In this document: one piece after another, positions 38,932-47,395 of the stretch
Numbering within the stretch: position 1 is the stretch's first letter
Layout: each line of letters starts with the position of its first letter
Assembly: GCA_963746465.1 (NCBI GenBank)
Contig: CAVVAY010000013.1
Location: forward strand, 186,001 to 250,000
Source of the DNA: CAVVAY01 sp963746465
Lineage (GTDB): Bacteria; Actinomycetota; Actinomycetes; JACCUZ01
Length of the DNA: 64,000 nt
Direction of reading: 5' to 3'
Program-made: the position numbers and the translations under genes
The notes under the pieces: model-generated
What the model saw: only the letters and a program-made list of their open reading frames with translations
Database searches by the model: none
What the model was told of the DNA's origin: nothing

Positions 38932-38937
38932 TAGGGT
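38932..38937 (+). promoter_or_regulatory. Possible -10 element of the YCII gene
   Basis: TAGGGT, 41 bp before the ATG at 38978, in the 123-bp gap. TTGTCG upstream is at a 20-bp spacing, longer than usual, so the promoter is uncertain. Confidence 0.3.
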
Positions 38938-38977
38938 TGGTGACGCGGGCCGTCAGGCCCCAGGAGAAGGAGCGGTC

Positions 38978-39328
38978 ATGCCGGAGTACCTCATCTACTT
39001 CAACCAGCAGTGGGTGGGCGACCACACCGAGGAGTGGTTCCGCGGACGCGGACCGCTCGCCTCGGCGGTCGTGGACGAGATCAAGGCTGCTGGCGCGTAC
39101 CTCTTCGCCGGAGGACTGGAGGAGGACGGCCCGGTCTACAGCGCCGACGCGACCAGCGGCACCTTGGTGATCTCCGACGGACCGTACGTGGAGACCAAGG
39201 AGTTCCTGGGGGGGTTCACCGTGGTGGACGTGTCTGATGACGAGACGGCCACGATGTGGGCGGGAAAGATCGCGGAGGCCTGCGGCTGGCCCCAGGAGGT
39301 GCGCCGCTTCGGGCACCTTCCCGAGTGA
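38978..39328 (+). CDS. YCII-family (DGPF-domain) protein
   Basis: 116 residues, a dimeric alpha-beta barrel of the YCII type: EYLIYFNQQW, a long helix with VDEIKAAGAYLFAGGL, the DGPYVETKEFLGGFTVVDV motif, then WAGKIAEACGWPQEVR. Family members are often linked to extracytoplasmic sigma factors or light-controlled regulation, but no sigma factor gene is adjacent here. A strong AGGAGAAGGAG ribosome site precedes the ATG. Confidence 0.85.
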   Translation: MPEYLIYFNQQWVGDHTEEWFRGRGPLASAVVDEIKAAGAYLFAGGLEEDGPVYSADATSGTLVISDGPYVETKEFLGGFTVVDVSDDETATMWAGKIAEACGWPQEVRRFGHLPE

Positions 39329-39352
39329 CTGCACCTGCTGACGCCGACGCTG

Positions 39353-41041
39353 TCAGAAGGGTGGGATGTCCGGTCCGAGCGGCGGGTCGGGGTCGGCCGG
39401 CTGCTTGCCGCCGCGGTCGGCCGGCTGCGTACCGCCGTGGTTGCCGGTGCGGGCTTGGTCGGTGAGCTGGTGGATGGCGTGCCGGAGTGGGGGTGGGTGC
39501 AGGTCGGGGTGGTCGATGACCTGGTGCGGCGGCACCCGGTAGGTGCGCCGGGAGGGCAGGGTCCAGGTGGTGGTGCCGTCGGGGTCGACCCGGACGGTGG
39601 TGTCGGTGTGGGTCTTGATCCGGTGGTGCAGCCGGTGCACGGGGTGCAGGTTGGTCACCTCGGTGGCCCCGGCCGGCCAGGCCCGGACGTGGTCCAGGTC
39701 GGATTGGCGGGCCGGGATGCGGCAGCCGATGCCGCGGCAGGTGCCGTCGCGGGCGACCACGTGTTCGACCATGTCCTGGGGCGGGTCGTAGGTGTCGGCC
39801 GAGACCTCGTCGAGGCGCCCGGTGCGCGGGTCGACCAGCAGCCGCCGCCAGGTCCCCTCGGCGGCGATCCGCCGGGCCAGCGGTGCGGTGATCGGGCCGG
39901 CCCCGGTCAGCTCGCCGGGTTCCTCGTCCAGCCCGAGCAGGGTGGACGCGGCCACCACCACCCCGATCTGCGGGCGGCGGCCCTTGACCCTGGGCAGCGG
40001 CTCGCCGCAGTCGGTCAGAGAGAGGGCCAGCCCGCGGGCGCCGATGCCGCCCAGCACGTCGGAGCGCCGCTGGTCCAGGGACCGGTGGTCGGTGCCGGCC
40101 GGGCCGCGGGCCGCGGTGGCGCAGCCGGTCAGCCACCGCCAGAACCCGTCCACCTCAGCCACCGGGCCGGTCCACTCCACGGTGGCGGCACCGTCCTGGC
40201 CCGGGTAGCGGATCACCCGGCGGGCCTCGACCTGCGCCTGCTCGCGCTTCTGCGCCGCGGCCGGGTCCGCGGCGATCACCGCCCGGCGCAACGCGGCCCG
40301 CAGCCCGGGCATCGTCTGCCCGCCCGCCCGGGCCAGCACTCGGGCCTCCACCCCGGCCGCCGCCTGGTCGTCGAGCACCGTGACCGCCTCGGCGATCGCC
40401 GCCGCCTTGGCCCGGTCGATCCGGCCACCGGCCAACGCCAGCCGCGTGGCCGGCAACCGGGCCAGGTCGCCGGCCAGGTCCACCCGCAGCAGCGCGCCCG
40501 AATGCGAGAGCTGGCAGGCCGCGGCGACCTCCGCCGCGGCCAGGTCCCGCGCCGACACCAGCTCCGGCGCCCCACCCTCGCCCACCCCGTCGCCCACCCC
40601 GCGCCAGCCCCGGGCCCGGCGGGTCAGCTCCGCCGTCGCCGCCAGCTCCACCCCCGCCGCCCACCCCGCCAGCCGGGACGCCGCCGCCACCGCCGCCACC
40701 ACCCCGTCATCGGGCAGCTCAGCCAGGTCCACGGCGGACAGCGCCGCCGCTACCGCCGCACCCTCCAGATCCGCGTCCTGCTCCGGTGCGGCCGCCGCGG
40801 TCAGCACCGCCAACGGATCGCGACCCGCTCCGTGGTCGGGGGCGTCCTCGAACCCCGCCGGCGGCCCCTCGGCCACGATCTGGTCCAAGAACCGGTCCCA
40901 GTCCCGCTCCAGCGGATCGACCGGCACCTCTGCCGCCCACTCCGTGCGTGACTCGAGCGGCAGGTCATCCAGCGGCAGGTCATCCAGCGGCAGGTCATCC
41001 AGCGGCTGGTCGGCGGGCAGCGGTGGTGCTTCGACGGTCAC
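39353..41041 (-). CDS. DUF222 / HNH endonuclease-signature protein
   Basis: 562 residues. N-terminal acidic, repeat-containing region (LPLDD x3), DUF222 domain (about 90-380, with RLAGWAAGVELAATAELTRR and AAGGRIDRAKAAAIAEAV-like helices), then a C-terminal HNH module near 455-505 (CRGIGCRIPARQSDLDHVRAW, NLHPVHRLHHRIKTH), and a low-complexity Asp/Pro/Gly tail. This is the 13E12/REP13E12-like family, abundant in actinobacteria; some Mycobacterium members are LexA-regulated. GTG at 41041 follows GGGAGG by 8 nt. A consensus SOS box lies 22 bp upstream. Confidence 0.88.
   Translation of the reverse strand: MTVEAPPLPADQPLDDLPLDDLPLDDLPLESRTEWAAEVPVDPLERDWDRFLDQIVAEGPPAGFEDAPDHGAGRDPLAVLTAAAAPEQDADLEGAAVAAALSAVDLAELPDDGVVAAVAAASRLAGWAAGVELAATAELTRRARGWRGVGDGVGEGGAPELVSARDLAAAEVAAACQLSHSGALLRVDLAGDLARLPATRLALAGGRIDRAKAAAIAEAVTVLDDQAAAGVEARVLARAGGQTMPGLRAALRRAVIAADPAAAQKREQAQVEARRVIRYPGQDGAATVEWTGPVAEVDGFWRWLTGCATAARGPAGTDHRSLDQRRSDVLGGIGARGLALSLTDCGEPLPRVKGRRPQIGVVVAASTLLGLDEEPGELTGAGPITAPLARRIAAEGTWRRLLVDPRTGRLDEVSADTYDPPQDMVEHVVARDGTCRGIGCRIPARQSDLDHVRAWPAGATEVTNLHPVHRLHHRIKTHTDTTVRVDPDGTTTWTLPSRRTYRVPPHQVIDHPDLHPPPLRHAIHQLTDQARTGNHGGTQPADRGGKQPADPDPPLGPDIPPF
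40956..41000. repeat. Three perfect 15-bp tandem repeats in the HNH gene
   Basis: Unit AGCGGCAGGTCATCC (plus strand) three times, then a partial fourth. In frame, it encodes LPLDD-type repeats near the N-terminus. Likely variable in copy number. Confidence 0.85.
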
Positions 41042-41062
41042 GGCTGCCACCTCCCGGCGTAC

Positions 41063-41078
41063 TCGAACGTATGTTCGA
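41063..41078. promoter_or_regulatory. LexA-binding SOS box
   Basis: TCGAACGTATGTTCGA: a perfect match to the actinobacterial/mycobacterial consensus TCGAAC-N4-GTTCGA. It lies between the -10 element and the ribosome site of the DUF222/HNH gene, so bound LexA would block transcription start. Induction by DNA damage is inferred. Confidence 0.85.
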
Positions 41079-41084
41079 ATCCTA
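41079..41084 (-). promoter_or_regulatory. -10 element of the HNH gene
   Basis: TAGGAT on the minus strand, abutting the SOS box, 38 bp before the GTG start. Good fit to the actinobacterial -10 consensus; -35 not clear (TTCCGT at 18-19 bp spacing is possible). Confidence 0.55.
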
Positions 41085-41100
41085 GCAGCAGCCACTTCTC

Positions 41101-41131
41101 CGACGGAAGACTTGTGCACAGCTTTCCGTCG
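41101..41131 (-). terminator. Inverted repeat downstream of kynU
   Basis: CGACGGAA (41101-41108) and TTCCGTCG (41124-41131), perfect 8-bp stem with a 15-nt loop, 29 bp past the kynU stop. Candidate kynU terminator that also borders the HNH promoter. Confidence 0.5.
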
Positions 41132-41159
41132 CCCACCAACAGTTCCTCGGCAGCGGTCC

Positions 41160-42398
41160 TCAGGTGACCTTGGTCTGCTCGGCGTACCGCGCGTCGTCCT
41201 GCTCCCCCGCCGCGACCACCGCCGCAAGCTGCTCCACCGCCCGCACCACATCGACGTGCCGGACGTACAGCGGGGCGAAGCCGAGTCGCACCAGGTCGGG
41301 AGCGCGGAAGTCGCCGACCACCCGCCGGGCGATCAGCGCCTGCACGACGCCGTACGCCGAGGGGTGCCGCAGCGAGACCTGGCTGCCGCGTTCGTGCGCC
41401 GCTCGTGGCGTGACGGGCTCGAAGCCCAGCGGCGCCAGCACCTCGTCCGCGAGCTCCAGGAACAAGGACGTCAGCGACAGGCTCTTGGTGCGCACGTCGC
41501 GCATCGACAACCCGTCGAACGCCCCGAGGGCCGCCTCGAGCGACAGCATCGACAGCATCGGGGGCGTGCCGGTGCGCATCCGGTCGATGCCCGGCGCCGG
41601 CCGGTAGCTGTCCTCCATCGCGAACGGCCGGGCGTGCCCCGTCCACCCGGCCAGTGGCGAGCTCACGGCGTCGTGGTGACGCCGCGCGACCATGACGTAC
41701 GCCGGGGCGCCGGGGCCGCCGTTGAGGTACTTGTAGGTGCAGCCGACCGCGATGTCGACGTCGCATCCGCCCAGGTCCACCGGCAGCGCCCCCGCCGAGT
41801 GCGAGAGGTCCCACACCATGAGCGCCCCCGCGTCGTGCACCGCGCGAGTGATGCCGGCCATGTCGTGCGCCCGCCCTGTGCGGTAGTCGACGTGGGAGTA
41901 GCAGACGACGGCCACGTCGTCGTCGAGCACCGGCCCGACCGCACCCGGTTCGATCCGCATCACTCGCAGGCCGAGCAGGTCGCTCACCGCGTCAGCGACA
42001 TAGAGGTCGGCCGGAAAGTTGCCCGGCTCGATCACCAACGTGTCGCGACCGGGCCGCAGCCGCGCCGCCGCGACCAGCACCTTGAACAGGTTGGCCGACG
42101 TCGAGTCGGCCACCACGACCTCGTCGGCCTCGGCACCGACCAGCCGGGCGATCCGGGCACCGATCCGGCGCGGTGCGTCCCACCAGTCGTGGACGTTCCA
42201 CGAGGTGATGAGGTCCTGCCCCCACTGCTGCTCCACGACGTCGCGCACCGTCTCGGGCACCGCGGCGGGCAGCGCGCCCAGCGAGTTGCCGTCGAGGTAC
42301 ACGAGACCGTCCGGCAGCACGAAACGCTCCCGGGCGACGGCAACCGGGTCGCCGGCGTCGAGCTGTTCGGCGCGGGCTCGCGCCTCCGTGAAGTCCAC
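41160..42398 (-). CDS. kynU: Kynureninase
   Basis: 412 residues, PLP enzyme of the aminotransferase fold. Features: VYLDGNSLGALP, WNVHDWWDAPRRIG, VADSTSANLFK (phosphate site), CYSHVDYRTGRAHDM, VWDLSHSAGALPVDL (Asp holding PLP), Schiff-base Lys near 223 in GCTYKYLNGGPGAPAYV, and RMRTGTPPMLSM. Cleaves kynurenine to anthranilate and alanine. No tryptophan dioxygenase or formamidase is adjacent, so the rest of the pathway must be elsewhere or the enzyme salvages kynurenine. GTG start at 42398. Confidence 0.93.
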   Translation of the reverse strand: MDFTEARARAEQLDAGDPVAVARERFVLPDGLVYLDGNSLGALPAAVPETVRDVVEQQWGQDLITSWNVHDWWDAPRRIGARIARLVGAEADEVVVADSTSANLFKVLVAAARLRPGRDTLVIEPGNFPADLYVADAVSDLLGLRVMRIEPGAVGPVLDDDVAVVCYSHVDYRTGRAHDMAGITRAVHDAGALMVWDLSHSAGALPVDLGGCDVDIAVGCTYKYLNGGPGAPAYVMVARRHHDAVSSPLAGWTGHARPFAMEDSYRPAPGIDRMRTGTPPMLSMLSLEAALGAFDGLSMRDVRTKSLSLTSLFLELADEVLAPLGFEPVTPRAAHERGSQVSLRHPSAYGVVQALIARRVVGDFRAPDLVRLGFAPLYVRHVDVVRAVEQLAAVVAAGEQDDARYAEQTKVT

Positions 42399-42452
42399 CC
42401 CCGCACCCTAGGACCCGGCCGGCACCGCCCAGGGACCTGGCAGCATGCCCGG

Positions 42453-42920
42453 GTGGCCGACAACACGCTCGACGTCCGGACCGTCCGCCCGGGAGAACCG
42501 GGCTGGGACAGCCACGTCGGGCTCTTCGCCGACTACCGCGCCCACTACGGCCAGGACCGCGAGCCGCAGCAGTGCGACCAGTGGCTGCGCGAGCAGCTCG
42601 ACGCCGGCCGCTACCACTGCTACCTCGCCCGCAGCGGGCCCGAGGACGCGACCGTCGGGATGGCCAACGTCGCCGTCTCCCCGGCGTCGATGGTGCTGTC
42701 GTTGTTCTGGCAGCTGCGGGACCTGTACGTCGCGCCGGAGCACCGGCGTCAGGGGGTCGGGCGAGCCCTCCTCGACGTCGTGGTCGCCGACGCGCGGGCC
42801 GCCGGTGCAGCCAGGATCAGCCTGCAGACCGAGATCGGTAACGACCGGGCAGTGGCGCTCTACCGGAGCGCGGGCTTCGAGGTCGTCAGCGATCTGACGA
42901 TGCTGAACCTGATGCTGTGA
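42453..42920 (+). CDS. GNAT family N-acetyltransferase
   Basis: 155 residues: LDVRTVRPGEPGWDSHVGLFADYRAHYGQ at the start, WQLRDLYVAPEHRRQGVGRALLDVVVADARAAGAARISLQTEIGNDRAVALYRSAGFEVVSD with the canonical RRQGVGRALL acetyl-CoA loop. Substrate unknown. GTG at 42453; divergent from kynU (54 bp) and convergent with truB (3 bp). Confidence 0.85.
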   Translation: MADNTLDVRTVRPGEPGWDSHVGLFADYRAHYGQDREPQQCDQWLREQLDAGRYHCYLARSGPEDATVGMANVAVSPASMVLSLFWQLRDLYVAPEHRRQGVGRALLDVVVADARAAGAARISLQTEIGNDRAVALYRSAGFEVVSDLTMLNLML

Positions 42921-42923
42921 CGC

Positions 42924-43799
42924 TCAGACGAAGACGGCCAGCGCGCGGGTGACCTCGCCGCGGTCCTCCACCAGCGCCAGGAAACCGCCGTCCGGGCCGA
43001 AGACGGCCACCGGGCCCGGAGCACCGCTCGCCGGCAACGGTCCGCCGTGGGAGACGGCGACGGCGTCGGCCTCGTCGACGTCCCGGGAGGCGAAGGCGGC
43101 CCGCGCGGCGTCCGCGATCGGCAGCAGCACGAAGTCCTCGGCCAACGACTCGAGGGTGTGCGCGACGTCCAGGCCGTAGGGGCCGACGCGGGTCCGGCGC
43201 AGCATCGTGAGGTGACCGCCGACGCCGAGAGCGGCACCGAGGTCGCGGGCCAGCGCGCGCACGTACGTTCCGCTGGAGCAGACGACGTGCACGTCGACGT
43301 CCACCGTCGTCCCGGCCCCGGGCCGCATGGCACCGATGTCGAACCGGCTCACCGTCACCGGTCGGGCGGCGAGCTCGACCTCCTCGCCGGCGCGGACCCG
43401 CTTGTACGCGCGCTGGCCGTCGATCTTGACCGCACTGACCGACGACGGCACCTGCAGGATGTCGCCGGTGAGCTCGCGCGCCACTCCGGCGATCGCGTCA
43501 GCCGTCACAGCTGACGCGTCGGACGTGGCCACCACGTCGCCCTCGGCGTCGTCGGTGACCGTCGTCGCCCCGAGCCGCACCGTCGCCTCGTACGCCTTCT
43601 CGGTCAGCGCCAGGTGCCCGAGCAGCCGGGTGGCGCGGTTGACGCCGACGACAAGGACGCCGGTCGCCATCGGGTCGAGAGTGCCTGCATGGCCGACCTT
43701 GCGGGTGCCCGCCAGCCGACGCACCCGTGCCACGACGTCGTGCGAGGTCAGCCCGGCCGGCTTGTCGACGACTACCAGCCCGTCACCGGTCGCGGACAT
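42924..43799 (-). CDS. truB: tRNA pseudouridine(55) synthase
   Basis: 291 residues. GLVVVDKPAGLTSHDVVARVRR, catalytic Asp42 in HAGTLDPMATGVLVVGV, KAYEATVRLG, DGQRAYKRVRAGEEVELAARPVTV, SSGTYVRALARDLG, and a short actinobacterial C-terminal PUA-like domain. Makes pseudouridine 55 in the tRNA T-loop. Next to rbfA as usual. The DHH-family phosphoesterase gene often placed between rbfA and truB in actinobacteria is missing. Confidence 0.95.
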   Translation of the reverse strand: MSATGDGLVVVDKPAGLTSHDVVARVRRLAGTRKVGHAGTLDPMATGVLVVGVNRATRLLGHLALTEKAYEATVRLGATTVTDDAEGDVVATSDASAVTADAIAGVARELTGDILQVPSSVSAVKIDGQRAYKRVRAGEEVELAARPVTVSRFDIGAMRPGAGTTVDVDVHVVCSSGTYVRALARDLGAALGVGGHLTMLRRTRVGPYGLDVAHTLESLAEDFVLLPIADAARAAFASRDVDEADAVAVSHGGPLPASGAPGPVAVFGPDGGFLALVEDRGEVTRALAVFV

Positions 43800-44281
43800 C
43801 GGCCTCGTCGACCGAAGCGGCGGGCTGCGCGAGGTCCGACTCGTCGTCGTCCTCGTCGTCCACCCGCGGGCGCCTTGTAGGGGTCTGCCTCGCCGGCATA
43901 CGTCGCCCCGGCGGCGGCGCGGTGCACCTCGGCGTCGGCCGCGGCCACCTTGGCCAGCAGGTCCTCGATGTGCGCCGCGTTCTCCGGGATCGCGTCGGCG
44001 ATGAACGTCAAGGAGGGCGTGAGCCGTACGCCGGTCTGCTTGCCGACCTCGGAGCGCAGCACGCCGCGGGCGCTCTCCAGCGCCGCCGCGGTGTCGGCCC
44101 GCTGGGTCTCGTCACCGAGCACGGTGTAGAAGACGGTCGCCTGCTGGAGGTCGCCGGTGACCCGGGCGTCGGTGATCGTGATGAACCCGAGCCGAGGGTC
44201 CTTCACTCGCATCTCCAGCGTCTCGGCAACCACGACCTTGATCCGGTCGGCCAGCTTGCGCGCACGCGCAGCATCCACCAC
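43772..44281 (-). CDS. rbfA: Ribosome-binding factor A, tail probably frameshifted
   Basis: As read, 169 residues. Residues 1-120 are a good RbfA: ARKLADRIKVVVAETLEMRVKDPRLGFITITDARVTGDLQQATVFYTVLGDE and LRSEVGKQTGVRLTPSLTFIAD are seen in parts. It helps 30S maturation. After DPYKAP the frame becomes Arg/Gly-rich. Removing one base near 43871 instead gives the acidic tail RVDDEDDDESDLAQPAASVDEADVRDR piecewise, and a stop at 43783, 17 bp inside truB, which looks far more natural for this family. GTG start at 44281, 2 bp after the DUF503 stop; an alternative GTG is next to it. Confidence 0.85.
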   Translation of the reverse strand: MVDAARARKLADRIKVVVAETLEMRVKDPRLGFITITDARVTGDLQQATVFYTVLGDETQRADTAAALESARGVLRSEVGKQTGVRLTPSLTFIADAIPENAAHIEDLLAKVAAADAEVHRAAAGATYAGEADPYKAPAGGRRGRRRVGPRAARRFGRRGRCPRPVTGW

Positions 44282-44283
44282 GG

Positions 44284-44604
44284 CTACTCGTCCCCTCTGC
44301 TCATGACGTCGTCGTCGGTGCCTTTGACCAGCTGCCTCCGGGCGGAGAGCAGATCCATCTCGGGGTGGCCCGCTACCAGCCGTTCGCACGCGTCGAGCAC
44401 CTCGACGCAGTGCGCCCGGTCCGCGGCGACCACCGCCACCCCGACGAGAGCGCGGCGGTGCAGGTCGAGGTGACCTGCCTCCGCCGCGCTCACGTCGTAC
44501 TTCCTGCGCAGCTCGGCGACCAGGGGCCGCACGAGGGAGCGCTTCTGCTTCAGCGACCGGACGTCGCCCAGCAGCAGGTCGAAGGCGACGCTGCCAGTGA
44601 ACAA
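44284..44604 (-). CDS. DUF503 family protein
   Basis: 106 residues: FDLLLGDVRSLKQKRSLVRPLVAELRRKYDVSAAEAGHLDLHRRALVGVAVVAADRAHCVEVLDACERLVA-type sequence, recognised as the YlxP/DUF503 family found between infB and rbfA in Gram-positives. A role with ribosome assembly is suggested only by location (some members are called YlxP). Start appears to be TTG at 44604, since the homologous N-terminus begins there; GAGGAAG lies a bit further upstream than ideal. Confidence 0.88.
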   Translation of the reverse strand: MFTGSVAFDLLLGDVRSLKQKRSLVRPLVAELRRKYDVSAAEAGHLDLHRRALVGVAVVAADRAHCVEVLDACERLVAGHPEMDLLSARRQLVKGTDDDVMSRGDE

Positions 44605-44641
44605 CTCAGCACACGCTTCCTCGCTCTGACCGCTGGGTGGA

Positions 44642-47395
44642 TCAGGCCCGGGCCTTCTCCCGCATCTCGAAGGTCTCGATCACGTCGTCGACCTTGATGT
44701 CGTTGAACGACCCCAGGCCGATGCCGCACTCGTAACCCTCACGCACCTCGGTCGCGTCGTCCTTGAACCGCTTGAGCGACTCGACGGTGAGGTTGTCCGC
44801 CACGATGGCGCCGTCGCGGACCAGCCGTGCCTTGGCGTTGCGGCGGATCTCGCCGGTGCGCACCAGACAGCCGGCGATGTTGCCGAACTTGCTCGACCGG
44901 AACACCTCGCGGACCTCTGCGGTGCCGAGCTGCGCCTCCTCGTACTCGGGCTTGAGCATGCCCTTGAGCGCAGCCTCGACCTCGTCGATGGCCTGGTAGA
45001 TCACCGAGTAGTAGCGGACGTCGACGCCCTCGCGGTCGATCAGGTCGGAGACCCGCTCGGCCGGCCGCACGTTGAAGCCGATGATGACGGCATCGGACGC
45101 GACGGCGAGGTTGACGTCGTTCTGGGTGATCGCGCCGACACCGCGGTCGATGACTCGCAGCTCGACCTCCTCGCCCACCTCGATGTTGAGCAGGGCGTCC
45201 TCGAGGGCCTCGACGGCACCCGAGCCGTCACCCTTGAGGATCAGGTTGAGCGTGTCGACCTTGCTCTGCTCCAGCCAGTCCTCGAGCGAGACGCGCTTGC
45301 GGGCCTTGGCCAAGGTGGCATTGCGCTGCATGGCCTGACGCTTCTCGGCGATCTGACGGGCGATCCGGTCCTCGTCGGCGACGAGGAACTTGTCGCCGGC
45401 GCCGGGCACCGAGGTGAAGCCGAGCACCTGCACCGGACGCGACGGCAGCGCCACGTCGAGGTTCTCGCCGTGCTCGTCGAGCATGGCGCGGACCCGGCCG
45501 TAGGCGTCGCCGGCGACGATCGAGTCACCGACGGCGAGCGTTCCGCGCTGCACCAGGACGGTCGCGACCGGACCCCGGCCGCGGTCGAGGTGAGCCTCGA
45601 TCGCGACACCGCGGGCCGGTGCGTCGGCGACGGCGCGCAGGTCGAGCGCGGCGTCGGCGGTGAGCAGGATCGACTCGAGCAGCTGCTCGATGTTGGTGCC
45701 CTGCTTGGCCGACACGTCGACGAAGATCGTCTCGCCGCCGTACTCCTCGGCCACCAGGTTGTACTCGGTCAGCTGCTGACGGACCTTCGCGGGGTTGGCG
45801 CCGTCGCTGTCGATCTTGTTGACCGCGACGACGATCGGGACGTCGGCCGCCTGGGCGTGGTTGAGCGCCTCGATGGTCTGCGGCATGACGCCGTCGTCGG
45901 CTGCGACCACGAGCACCGCGATGTCGGTCACCTTGGCACCGCGGGCACGCATGGCCGTGAAGGCCTCGTGACCCGGGGTGTCGATGAAGGTGATCGCCCG
46001 CTCCTGGCCCTCGTGGGTCGTGTGGACCTGGTAGGCGCCGATCGACTGGGTGATGCCGCCGGCCTCGCCGGAGAGGACGTCGGTCTTGCGGATCGCGTCC
46101 AGCAGCCGGGTCTTTCCGTGGTCGACGTGACCCATGACGGTGACGACCGGCGGTCGCGAGACGAGCTGGTCGTCGTCCCACTCCTCGCCCAGGAAGTCGA
46201 TGTCGAACGAGTCGAGCAGCTCGCGGTCCTCGTCCTCGGGGCTGACGACCTGGATCGAGTAGCCCAGCTCGGAGCCGAGCAGCTGGAAGGTGTCCTCGTC
46301 CAGCGACTGGGTCGCGGTGGCCATCTCACCGAGGTGGAACAGCACCGTGACGAGCGACGCGGGGTTCGCGTCGATCTTCTCGGCGAAGTCGGTCAGCGAG
46401 GAGCCGCGGGCCAGCCGGACGATCGTCGTGCCGTCGCCGCGCGGGACCTGCACGCCGCCGATCGACGGCGCCGCCATGTTGTCGAACTCCTGGCGCCGCT
46501 GCTTCTTGGACTTCCGGCCGCGACGCGGGGGACCACCGGGACGCCCGAAGGCACCTGCCGTGCCGCCACGGCGCGGACCGCCGCCGCGACCGCCACCGAA
46601 GCCGCCCGCGGGGCGACCGGCACCGGGACCGCCGCCGTAGCCGCCGCCACCACCGGCACCGGGTCGGCCGGCACCGCCGGGGGCGCCGGGCCGACCGCGA
46701 CCGGCCGGTGCTCCCGGACGTCCGCCGGGACCACCGGCACCGCCGTTGCGGCCCACGCCGGGAGCCGGCCGGGCCGGCATCATGCCGGGGTTGGGACGCG
46801 CGCCGCCGGGACCGCTGGCGCCGCCCGGACGGGCAGCGGGCGGACGGGGAGCTGCACCGGGACGGGGCATGCCCGTGGCGCCGTCGGTGGAGTACGGGTT
46901 GTTGCCCGGCCGCGGTGCGGCGGGGCGGCCCATGCCGCTCGAGCCACCCGAGGTGAACGGGTTGTTGCCGGGCCGGGGCTGACCGGCCGGGCGCGGGGCC
47001 TGGCTGGGCCGGGCCGGGGCCTCGGGAGCGGAGGCGGCCGCAGCGGCGGGAGCCACCGCCGGGTCGGCCGGCGCGGGAGCCGCGGGCGCGGCGGGGGCCG
47101 GCGCGGGCGCCGGCGTGGCCTCGATCGGCGCGGGGCTGGGCGCCTCGACCGGGGCAGGGGTGGGGGCCGCCGGAGCGGCGGGAGCCGCCTTCTTGGCGGC
47201 CGCCTTCTTCGCGGGAGCCTTGGCCTCGGTAGGTGCCGCGGCGGGAAGGGCGTCCCGGAGCTTGCGTACGACGGGGGGCTCGACGGTCGACGAGGCCGAG
47301 CGGACGAACTCACCGAGTTCGTTCAGCTTGGCCATGACGACCTTGCTCTCGACCCCGAGCTCCTTGGCGAGCTCGTAGACCCGGACCTTAGCCAC
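44642..47395 (-). CDS. infB: Translation initiation factor IF-2
   Basis: 917 residues. IF2N domain at 1-50 (VRVYELAKELGVESKVVMAKL), a long Ala/Pro then Gly/Arg/Pro-rich linker (55-310), a second IF2N (about 335-385), GTPase with GHVDHGKT near 425, DTPGHEAF and NKID, then domains II-IV ending in GIGLGSFNDIKVDDVIETFEM. Brings initiator tRNA to the 30S subunit. GTG start with AGGAGAG upstream. The low-complexity linker is typical of actinobacterial IF-2 and produces long shadow frames on the other strand. Confidence 0.97.
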   Translation of the reverse strand: MAKVRVYELAKELGVESKVVMAKLNELGEFVRSASSTVEPPVVRKLRDALPAAAPTEAKAPAKKAAAKKAAPAAPAAPTPAPVEAPSPAPIEATPAPAPAPAAPAAPAPADPAVAPAAAAASAPEAPARPSQAPRPAGQPRPGNNPFTSGGSSGMGRPAAPRPGNNPYSTDGATGMPRPGAAPRPPAARPGGASGPGGARPNPGMMPARPAPGVGRNGGAGGPGGRPGAPAGRGRPGAPGGAGRPGAGGGGGYGGGPGAGRPAGGFGGGRGGGPRRGGTAGAFGRPGGPPRRGRKSKKQRRQEFDNMAAPSIGGVQVPRGDGTTIVRLARGSSLTDFAEKIDANPASLVTVLFHLGEMATATQSLDEDTFQLLGSELGYSIQVVSPEDEDRELLDSFDIDFLGEEWDDDQLVSRPPVVTVMGHVDHGKTRLLDAIRKTDVLSGEAGGITQSIGAYQVHTTHEGQERAITFIDTPGHEAFTAMRARGAKVTDIAVLVVAADDGVMPQTIEALNHAQAADVPIVVAVNKIDSDGANPAKVRQQLTEYNLVAEEYGGETIFVDVSAKQGTNIEQLLESILLTADAALDLRAVADAPARGVAIEAHLDRGRGPVATVLVQRGTLAVGDSIVAGDAYGRVRAMLDEHGENLDVALPSRPVQVLGFTSVPGAGDKFLVADEDRIARQIAEKRQAMQRNATLAKARKRVSLEDWLEQSKVDTLNLILKGDGSGAVEALEDALLNIEVGEEVELRVIDRGVGAITQNDVNLAVASDAVIIGFNVRPAERVSDLIDREGVDVRYYSVIYQAIDEVEAALKGMLKPEYEEAQLGTAEVREVFRSSKFGNIAGCLVRTGEIRRNAKARLVRDGAIVADNLTVESLKRFKDDATEVREGYECGIGLGSFNDIKVDDVIETFEMREKARA

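Noticed and set aside
41109..41117. TTGTGCACA near the HNH promoter as a DnaA box
   Set aside because: Single copy with a mismatch to TTGTCCACA, no cluster and no origin genes nearby.
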